Shown here: positions 58,384 through 64,000 of the stretch, in pieces | Layout of the letters: each line of letters starts with the position of its first letter | Numbering within the stretch: position 1 is the first letter of the stretch | NCBI RefSeq assembly: GCF_000513895.2 | Contig: NZ_CP165782.1 | Span: 992,001 to 1,056,000 of the forward strand | Length of the DNA stretch: 64,000 nt | Source of the DNA: Ensifer sp. WSM1721 | GTDB taxonomy: Bacteria > Pseudomonadota > Alphaproteobacteria > Rhizobiales > Rhizobiaceae | Reading direction: 5' to 3' | The notes under the pieces: generated by a model | The model's input: only the letters and a program-made list of their open reading frames with translations | The model's database searches: none | What the model was told of the DNA's origin: nothing | Made by a program: the position numbers and the translations under genes

Positions 58384-59694
58384 ATGACTGCGGCGACGGA
58401 AGAGCAAGTGCAGGCAGCCGCATCATCCGGCACTTCTTCCGGCCGTCCTTTTTCCGCTTTCGAGCGCATGGTCGCCTGGCGCTATCTGCGTTCGCGGCGA
58501 AAGGAAGCGTTCATCTCGGTTATCGCCGGCTTCTCCTTCATTGGCATCATGCTTGGCGTCGCAACGCTGATCATCGTCATGGCGGTGATGAACGGCTTCC
58601 GCACCGAGCTCATTTCGCGCATCCTCGGCATGAACGGCCATATGATCGTTCAGCCGCTGGATGGCCCGCTCACGGATTATGCCGATCTCGCCACAAAATT
58701 CTCGGCGGTTCCGGGCGTGACGATGGCCATCCCGTTGGTCGAGGGGCAAGTCCTCGCCCAAGGCTTCGGCGATGCCTCCACCGGCGCCCTCGTCCGCGGC
58801 ATACGCGCGGACGACCTCATGAAGCTGAAATCCATCTCGGAGCACATCCAGTCCGGCGATCTCGTCGGCTTCGCCTCAGGCAGCGGTGTGGCGATCGGCT
58901 CACGCATGGCCGAGCAGCTGGGGCTTCGCGTCGGCGGCACAATCACGCTTACCTCGCCGAATGGCGACGTAACGCCGATGGGCATGAACCCGCGGGTCAA
59001 GGCCTATACAGTCTCGGCGATCTTCGAGATGGGCATGTCGGAGTATGACGCGACGATCATCTTCATGCCGCTCGAGGAAGCGCAGCTTTATTTCAACGCC
59101 GAAGGCCTCGTGCAATCGATCGAGATTTTCGCCGAGCATCCGGATGCGATCGATGCTTTGCGCAAGCCTGTCGAGGAGGCAGCCGGCCGGCAGATCTTCA
59201 TCACCGATTGGCGCGACCGCAACAGGACCTTCTTCTCCGCGCTCGCGGTTGAGCGCAACGTGATGTTCATGATTCTGACGTTGATCGTGCTTGTGGCGGC
59301 CCTGAACATCGTTTCGGGGCTCATCATGCTCGTCAAGGACAAGGGCAGCGACATAGCTATCCTTAGGACCATGGGCGCGACTTCCGGCTCTGTGATGCGC
59401 ATTTTCTTCATGACGGGCGCGGCAATCGGCGTCGCCGGAACGATCGCGGGCGTGACCCTCGGGATTGCCGTCTGCCTCAACATCGAATCGATCCGCCAGT
59501 TCTTCTCCTGGATCTCCGGGACGACGCTCTTCGATCCGGAACTCTACTTCCTGAGCCAGCTTCCGGCCGATATGAACGCCGACGAAACCGTCGCCGTCGT
59601 CGTCATGGCACTCGCACTTTCCTTCCTTGCCACGATCTTCCCCGCCTGGCGTGCCTCGCGCCTCGATCCGGTGCAGGCCCTGCGATACGAATAA
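58384..59694 (+). CDS. lolC: Lipoprotein-releasing ABC transporter permease LolC/E
   Basis: The 436-residue inner-membrane permease of the Lol system releases lipoproteins toward the outer membrane. [41 protein letters not shown] is the typical N-terminus with the first helix. A large periplasmic domain (residues 60-270) and three further helices follow, ending [27 protein letters not shown] single LolC/E-type gene suggests a homodimeric permease. It lies 17 bases after proS and 16 before lolD. Confidence 0.93.
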   Translation: MTAATEEQVQAAASSGTSSGRPFSAFERMVAWRYLRSRRKEAFISVIAGFSFIGIMLGVATLIIVMAVMNGFRTELISRILGMNGHMIVQPLDGPLTDYADLATKFSAVPGVTMAIPLVEGQVLAQGFGDASTGALVRGIRADDLMKLKSISEHIQSGDLVGFASGSGVAIGSRMAEQLGLRVGGTITLTSPNGDVTPMGMNPRVKAYTVSAIFEMGMSEYDATIIFMPLEEAQLYFNAEGLVQSIEIFAEHPDAIDALRKPVEEAAGRQIFITDWRDRNRTFFSALAVERNVMFMILTLIVLVAALNIVSGLIMLVKDKGSDIAILRTMGATSGSVMRIFFMTGAAIGVAGTIAGVTLGIAVCLNIESIRQFFSWISGTTLFDPELYFLSQLPADMNADETVAVVVMALALSFLATIFPAWRASRLDPVQALRYE

Positions 59695-59710
59695 CAAGGA
59701 CAACAGCTTA

Positions 59711-60397
59711 ATGAATGCGCGCGTGGCACTGCAGCTTTCCGGCGTAGAGCGGCACTATGGCGAGGGCGAAACCTTCCTGCCGATCCTCAAAGGCGTCGAT
59801 CTGACCTTGCGCAGCGGCGAGACGGTTGCCCTCGTCGCACCGTCCGGCACGGGAAAGTCGACTCTGCTTCACATCGCTGGCTTGCTCGAACATCCGGACG
59901 AGGGCGACGTGGTAGTCAATGGCGTAGCCTGCAACGGACTCAGCGACGACCAGCGTACCGCGATCCGCCGCAACGAGATCGGTTTCGTCTACCAATTTCA
60001 CCATCTCTTGCCGGAATTCTCGGCACTCGAAAACATCATGATGCCGCAACTGATTGCCGGGCTCCCCAAGGCCGAGGCCGCGAAGCGGGCCGAGGCGCTC
60101 TTGGACTACATGCGCATCGGCCATCGCGCTGCGCATCGGCCGGGCGAGCTTTCCGGCGGCGAGCAGCAGCGTGTGGCAATCGCCCGAGCGGTGGCGAACG
60201 CGCCGTTGATCCTTCTCGCCGACGAACCCACGGGCAATCTCGATCCCGAAACCGCCGGCTATGTCTTCGAGGCGCTGGAAGCGCTGGCGCGCCAGTCGGG
60301 GCTCGCGGCGCTGATCGCCACCCACAATCACGAGCTCGCGGCGCTGATGGACCGCTGCGTGACGATCGAGGACGGGAAGATCGTCGAACTGCGGTAG
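59711..60397 (+). CDS. lolD: Lipoprotein-releasing ABC transporter ATPase
   Basis: The 228-residue ATPase powers LolC/E. Walker A is [16 protein letters not shown], the Q-loop is in [16 protein letters not shown], the signature is [15 protein letters not shown], and Walker B is [17 protein letters not shown] followed by the H-loop histidine in IATHNHELA. These features are those of the LolD/MacB ATPase branch. It is the last gene of the proS-lolC-lolD unit and converges with the DUF5680 gene. Confidence 0.95.
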   Translation: MNARVALQLSGVERHYGEGETFLPILKGVDLTLRSGETVALVAPSGTGKSTLLHIAGLLEHPDEGDVVVNGVACNGLSDDQRTAIRRNEIGFVYQFHHLLPEFSALENIMMPQLIAGLPKAEAAKRAEALLDYMRIGHRAAHRPGELSGGEQQRVAIARAVANAPLILLADEPTGNLDPETAGYVFEALEALARQSGLAALIATHNHELAALMDRCVTIEDGKIVELR

Positions 60398-60474
60398 TTT
60401 CGCGCGGGGTCGTGCCCTCGCGAGATCGGCCCCGATTTGAAATCGGCCCGGCCGGCTTTCGCCCGAACAGCACC

Positions 60475-60942
60475 TCAGGGAATGATGAGGCCGCCGCGGT
60501 AATCGAGCTCGTAGGCCTCCTCGCCATCGACGAAGATGATTTCTCGTCCGGAAAAATGCTCCGTTTCGCCGCGGCTGCTGTCGATGTAGCAACCATAGGC
60601 ATGCTGGTATTCCATGCCGCCGAGGAAGTGGCCCTTCTCACGGTACATCGTCTGAAGCGCGGCCCTGATCACGGTGCCGGCTCTCTGCTCGTCGATCAGA
60701 TCCGGACGGACGATGCGGCCGAAATAGTTCATCGCCCAGCACGGCTTGTCATGGTGCCAGACGGCTTCTTGGCCGGCAAAGTCTCTTCCGCCGAAATAGC
60801 TGTCGAGATAGCGCCACGCGCCGCGCTGATGGCCGATGTCGTGGGAGCCCTGCCTGGAAGCGGGCAACTTTGCGCCGTCACCGACATAGGTCTTTGACTT
60901 CGCCTCGACGATGAAGTCTGTCAGTTCCTCGATATTGATCAT
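60475..60942 (-). CDS. DUF5680 protein behind a LexA-like box
   Basis: A 155-residue protein without signal peptide or membrane segment. The blocks FIVEAKSKTYVGDGAKLPASRQGSHDIG, WRYLDSYFGGRDFAGQEAVW and KPCWAMNYFGRI match the DUF5680 family, whose role is unknown. GAGGG lies eight bases before the ATG at 60942. A GAAC-N7-GAAC motif of the alphaproteobacterial LexA type is centred about 60 bases upstream, so the gene may be DNA-damage inducible. It lies downstream of the FG-GAP-like gene on the same strand, 83 bases apart. Confidence 0.8.
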   Translation of the reverse strand: MINIEELTDFIVEAKSKTYVGDGAKLPASRQGSHDIGHQRGAWRYLDSYFGGRDFAGQEAVWHHDKPCWAMNYFGRIVRPDLIDEQRAGTVIRAALQTMYREKGHFLGGMEYQHAYGCYIDSSRGETEHFSGREIIFVDGEEAYELDYRGGLIIP

Positions 60943-60995
60943 ACGCGGTCCCTCGATTGCTTCTTGAGGATGCCGCAGCTCGGTCCGGTTGTAAA

Positions 60996-61010
60996 GAACA
61001 AATAGGGAAC
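60996..61010 (-). promoter_or_regulatory. Candidate LexA (SOS) box upstream of the DUF5680 gene
   Basis: On the minus strand GTTC-N7-GTTC, the direct-repeat LexA site of Alphaproteobacteria, lies 54-68 bases before the DUF5680 ATG. Both half-sites are perfect. Confidence 0.6.
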
Positions 61011-61025
61011 AAATCCGCCGTAGAT

Positions 61026-61592
61026 CTATCCCGCGCCGCACGCCTTCTGGCCCATTTCGTCGCGCCAATCCTTCAAAAGAATGGTGGCGCCCTTCGAGGC
61101 AATCGGCTTGCCGTTCGTCGTTCCCTTGCCGTTCAGCACGTTGAAGTCGCACTGCAGGGTGTTCTCGGGGTCGAGCGTGTCGTAGGACGAAAAGGTGTAG
61201 CCGGCGACGACGAAGTCGCCATTGCCGTAAGCGATCGTCAGCTTCTGCTCCCAGCGCTCGCGGCCGACGGCGTCGTTGTGCGAGGTGATCTGTATCGAGC
61301 CGTTGAGCAGAGGGCTAATAGCAGGAGCCTGACCGTAAAGCTCGAATTGCCCCCAGACCTTGTCCGGTATTGCCGAGTTGAGCGTCAGTTTGCCGACATC
61401 GCTGTTGAGGTAGAGGTAAATGGCGTTGTCCTTGTCCTCGGCTGGCGCGACAAGGAGCGCCAGATCACTCGCGCCGTCCTTGTTCCAATCCCCTGTCGCG
61501 GCCGAGACGATTCGGGCAGGATCCAGTGCCTCGGCGGCAACTGCGAACGAGGGCAGCAGCAGGAAGAGGGCTGAAATCAGGCAACCTCGCAT
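61026..61592 (-). CDS. Exported FG-GAP/VCBS-like protein
   Basis: A 188-residue secreted protein with a signal peptide (MRGCLISALFLLLPSFAVAAEA). After it, IVSAATGDWNKDGASDLALLV is one copy of the calcium-binding FG-GAP/VCBS-type repeat (D-W-N-x-D-G-x-x-D). The rest is beta-rich with two cysteines (QCDF and KACGAG). AAGGAG precedes the ATG at 61592. It is probably periplasmic. No function is known. The LexA-like box lies between this gene and the DUF5680 gene. Confidence 0.75.
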   Translation of the reverse strand: MRGCLISALFLLLPSFAVAAEALDPARIVSAATGDWNKDGASDLALLVAPAEDKDNAIYLYLNSDVGKLTLNSAIPDKVWGQFELYGQAPAISPLLNGSIQITSHNDAVGRERWEQKLTIAYGNGDFVVAGYTFSSYDTLDPENTLQCDFNVLNGKGTTNGKPIASKGATILLKDWRDEMGQKACGAG

Positions 61593-61875
61593 TTGTAGCT
61601 CCTTGCGAGAGGACATCACTGAGACCAGGGAGGGAAACGCGATCGTCTGGTCCCTATCTTGCGTCTCGATGTTTTGACGCGATTCGGACCGGGCTGCCAT
61701 CGATGCATGTCTAGTAACGAGTGCGGGTATGATGAGAACAAAAGGCGTGCTGCATCGATTGAATGGAACGCGCTCCAAGAGCCAACGTGCACAAGTGGTG
61801 AAGCCGATATCCGGATGGTTGCATTAACCATAGCCGCTGAATAGCGGGTGTTGTATGCGCCCTTGCTTGACTATC
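61593..61875. other. Gap upstream of the SOS-like triple site
   Basis: About 280 bases with no convincing gene between the divergent exported protein gene and the small membrane peptide gene. It should contain promoters for both sides. Confidence 0.4.
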
Positions 61876-61901
61876 GAACAAAAATGGAACAAAAAGGGAA
61901 C
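61876..61901 (+). promoter_or_regulatory. Candidate triple LexA (SOS) site upstream of the small gene and dnaE
   Basis: Three perfect GAAC half-sites occur with exactly seven bases between each pair (61876, 61887, 61898), making two overlapping alphaproteobacterial LexA boxes. A CTTGAC -35-like element at 61866 directly precedes them, so LexA binding would block the promoter. Confidence 0.65.
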
Positions 61902-61923
61902 AATAGCGAAAAGGAGACAAGTT

Positions 61924-62010
61924 ATGGCTGATTTCGTTCGTGATCTTGCTGCCTTTGCATCGATGACCCTGTTCATTGCAAGCATTTCGGTGATCGCGCT
62001 CGGCTTGTGA
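61924..62010 (+). CDS. 28-residue putative membrane peptide upstream of dnaE
   Basis: A 28-codon frame starts at ATG 61924, seven bases after AAGGAG, and reads MADFVRDLAAFASMTLFIAS then ISVIALGL. The second half is one hydrophobic helix long enough to cross the membrane. It lies just downstream of the triple LexA-like site and 119 bases before dnaE, so it may be an SOS-induced membrane peptide or a leader ORF for dnaE. I do not recognise it. The ribosome-binding site and placement support it; the size makes certainty impossible. Confidence 0.5.
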   Translation: MADFVRDLAAFASMTLFIASISVIALGL

Positions 62011-62129
62011 TCGGCGATGCGCCGGAGCTTCGACGAGCCGGCAAAAGCAACCGGCTGCAGCCCGTAAGACTGGACAGCGACGACGGGAAACGGGATATCC
62101 TGCGCACCGGACAGAATCGGAGTGCGGTG

Positions 62130-64000
62130 ATGGTGAGCGACGAAGGCATGGGGCAGGGTGCTGCGGGTGTGGCGGATCCGCAATTCGTGCATCTGCGCGC
62201 GCATTCGGCATTCTCCCTGCTTGAAGGCGCGCTGCCACTGAAGAAGATCATCGGCAAGGCGGTTGCCGACGATCAGCCGGCGATCGGTATTGCCGACACC
62301 AACAACCTCTTCGCTGCGCTCGAATTTTCGCAGAAGGCGGCGGACGACGGATTGCAGCCGATCATAGGCTGCCAGCTTTCGATCGACATGGAGGACGAGC
62401 CGGATGGCGAGCGGCGCGGGCATGCGCAGCAATTCGCCAGGCTCCCGGCAATCGTCCTGATCGCCGGGACGGACGCGGGCTACACCCGGCTCGTCGATTT
62501 CGTCAGTCGCGCCTATCTCGAAGGCGAGGGGCATCAGGCGGCGCGGATCAAGCGCTCCTGGCTGGCTGAAGGCGGCACCGACGGGCTGATTGCCTTGACC
62601 GGTGCCGGCGGAGGCCCGGTCGACATGGCGCTGAAGACGGGCTCGCCAGCGCTGGCGGAGGCGCGGCTGAAGACATTCATCGAGCTTTTTGGCGATCGAC
62701 TCTATGTCGAGCTGCAGCGGCACGGCAACTTCGACCGGCGTCACGAAAATCGCATGATCGATCTTGCTTACCGGCTCGACGTTCCGCTCGTGGCGACGAA
62801 CGAAGCCTTCTTTCCCTCTACATCCGACTATGACGCCCATGACGCGTTGATGGCCGTCGCCCACAATGCCGTCGTTTCCGACGACAGCCGCTTCCGGCTG
62901 ACACCCGACCACTATTTGAAGAGCCGCAAGGAGATGGCAGCCCTCTTTGCCGACCTGCCCGAGGCACTTGAAAATACGGTCGAGATCGCGCGGCGTTGCT
63001 CCTTCATGCTGAAGACACGCTCGCCGATCCTGCCGCGCTTCACCGGCGTATCGGACGACCCCGAGGAGGCCGAGCGGGCCGAGGCGGCGGAGCTTCGCCG
63101 ACAGGCGGAGGAGGGACTCGAGGAGCGTCTCGCCAAGCTGGGCATGGCTCCCGGTTACAAGGAAGAGGATTATCGCGAGCGTCTGGCTTTCGAGCTCGGC
63201 GTCATCGAACGAATGAAGTTTCCGGGCTACTTCCTGATCGTTTCGGACTTCATCAAATGGGCCAAACAGCATGAGATCCCCGTCGGCCCGGGCCGCGGCT
63301 CGGGCGCGGGATCGCTGGTCGCCTACGCGCTGACGATCACCGACGTCGATCCGATGCGCTTCTCACTGCTGTTCGAGCGCTTCCTCAACCCGGAACGCGT
63401 CTCGATGCCCGACTTTGACATCGACTTCTGCCAGGACCGGCGCGAAGAGGTCATCCGCTATGTCCAGCAGAAATACGGCCGCGAGCAGGTAGCACAGATC
63501 ATCACCTTCGGGTCGCTGCAGGCGCGTGCGGCACTACGCGATGTCGGCCGAGTGCTGGAAATGCCCTACGGCCAGGTCGACAAGATCTGCAAGCTGGTTC
63601 CGAACAATCCGGCCAATCCGACGCCGCTTTCGAAAGCAATCGAGGAAGAGCCGCGCCTGCAGGAGGAGGCGGAAAAGGAGCCGGTCGTCGCTCGCCTCCT
63701 CGATATTGCCCAGAAGATCGAGGGGCTCTACCGCCACGCCTCGACGCACGCCGCCGGCATCGTGATCGGCGACCGGCCGCTCTCGCAGCTCGTGCCGATG
63801 TACCGCGATCCGCGCTCGGACATGCCGGTCACCCAATTCAACATGAAATGGGTCGAGCAGGCCGGGCTCGTAAAATTCGACTTTCTCGGCTTGAAAACGC
63901 TGACGGTGCTGAAGACGGCCGTCGATTTCGTCGCCAAGCGCGGCATCGAGATCGATCTCGCGAGCATCCCGCTCGACGACGCGAAGACCTATGAGATTCT
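62130..64000 (+). CDS. dnaE: DNA polymerase III alpha subunit (DnaE1), partial
   Basis: The first 623 codons of the replicative polymerase are present; the gene runs off the right edge. The PHP domain is FVHLRAHSAFSLLEGALPLKKIIG with IGIADTNNLFAALEF. The polymerase region shows FPGYFLIVSDFIKWAK, VGPGRGSGAGSLVAYAL and the catalytic acidic motif MPDFDIDFCQDRREEVI. The N-terminus is that of DnaE1, not of the mutagenic DnaE2/ImuC. The ATG at 62130 has GGAG seven bases upstream; a GTG at 62007 is also in frame. The triple LexA-like site 229 bases upstream suggests damage-responsive expression. Confidence 0.93.
   Translation, partial: MVSDEGMGQGAAGVADPQFVHLRAHSAFSLLEGALPLKKIIGKAVADDQPAIGIADTNNLFAALEFSQKAADDGLQPIIGCQLSIDMEDEPDGERRGHAQQFARLPAIVLIAGTDAGYTRLVDFVSRAYLEGEGHQAARIKRSWLAEGGTDGLIALTGAGGGPVDMALKTGSPALAEARLKTFIELFGDRLYVELQRHGNFDRRHENRMIDLAYRLDVPLVATNEAFFPSTSDYDAHDALMAVAHNAVVSDDSRFRLTPDHYLKSRKEMAALFADLPEALENTVEIARRCSFMLKTRSPILPRFTGVSDDPEEAERAEAAELRRQAEEGLEERLAKLGMAPGYKEEDYRERLAFELGVIERMKFPGYFLIVSDFIKWAKQHEIPVGPGRGSGAGSLVAYALTITDVDPMRFSLLFERFLNPERVSMPDFDIDFCQDRREEVIRYVQQKYGREQVAQIITFGSLQARAALRDVGRVLEMPYGQVDKICKLVPNNPANPTPLSKAIEEEPRLQEEAEKEPVVARLLDIAQKIEGLYRHASTHAAGIVIGDRPLSQLVPMYRDPRSDMPVTQFNMKWVEQAGLVKFDFLGLKTLTVLKTAVDFVAKRGIEIDLASIPLDDAKTYEI

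Noticed and set aside
60430..60455. CCGATTTGAAATCGG hairpin between lolD and the DUF5680 gene
   Set aside because: A short stem without a T-run on either strand; not enough to call a terminator.
1..64000. Search for CRISPR arrays, insertion sequences, integrases and phage genes
   Set aside because: None seen: no regularly spaced repeats, transposase motifs or attachment-site duplications at the tRNA genes.
62130..64000. Reading the polymerase as the SOS mutagenic DnaE2 because of the LexA-like site
   Set aside because: The N-terminal sequence (SLLEGALPLKKIIGKAVADD) is that of DnaE1, and no imuA or imuB gene is nearby.

Overview
The window is a stretch of core chromosome from a fast-growing rhizobium, most likely Sinorhizobium/Ensifer. 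The evidence is the high-GC coding style, the 442-residue type of ProRS, an 18-subunit-style nuo operon with rhizobial accessory genes, a Rhizobium-type palindromic intergenic element near 55.1-55.3 kb, and a gene order (argC-speB-rpsI-rplM, clpP-clpX-lon-hupB, nuoA-N-birA-rnj, proS-lolC-lolD-dnaE) that I recall from Sinorhizobium chromosomes. I see no insertion sequence, prophage, CRISPR array or symbiosis gene. The only clear decayed gene is a 40-residue remnant of a CatB/Vat-type acetyltransferase at 5.7 kb.

Layout. 0-5.5 kb: a polysaccharide export/assembly cluster (glycosyltransferase, Wza-like lipoprotein, Wzz/ExoP-like chain-length protein with a degenerate ATPase domain, CelD/BcsL-like acetyltransferase). 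5.7-21.2 kb: housekeeping and mixed metabolism (phosphoesterase, heme A synthase, ArgC, agmatinase, ribosomal proteins S9 and L13, thioesterase, crotonase, transporter, O-acetylhomoserine sulfhydrylase, cupin, beta-helix lipoprotein, P450, EEP hydrolase, phospholipase D-like protein). 21.5-27.3 kb: the proteostasis block clpP, clpX, lon, then hupB, with RpoH-like promoter motifs in front of clpP and lon. 27.3-35.7 kb: a secreted phytase-like esterase behind a Pho-box-like repeat, a MarR regulator, an SbcD/SbcC-like (YhaO/YhaN-like) nuclease/ATPase pair and a cupin. 35.8-36.6 kb: tRNA-Val and two identical tRNA-Asp genes.

36.9-53.4 kb: respiratory complex I (nuoA to nuoN) with two extra genes, a small exported protein between nuoD and nuoE and a helix-hairpin-helix protein between nuoF and nuoG; birA overlaps the end of nuoN and RNase J follows. 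55-64 kb: a mosaic palindromic repeat, methylmalonyl-CoA epimerase, a DUF1467 protein, a 47-codon basic small protein gene with its own terminator, proS, lolC, lolD, then a region carrying two alphaproteobacterial LexA (SOS) motifs. One motif precedes a DUF5680 gene. The other is a triple half-site ahead of a 28-codon membrane peptide gene and the replicative DNA polymerase gene dnaE, which runs off the right edge.

The most promising under-described elements are the SOS-linked cluster at 60.5-64 kb, the basic 47-residue small protein at 56.5 kb, the extra genes in the nuo operon, and the Pho-box-linked phytase-like protein. All functional statements rest on motif recognition by eye; no database search was run.
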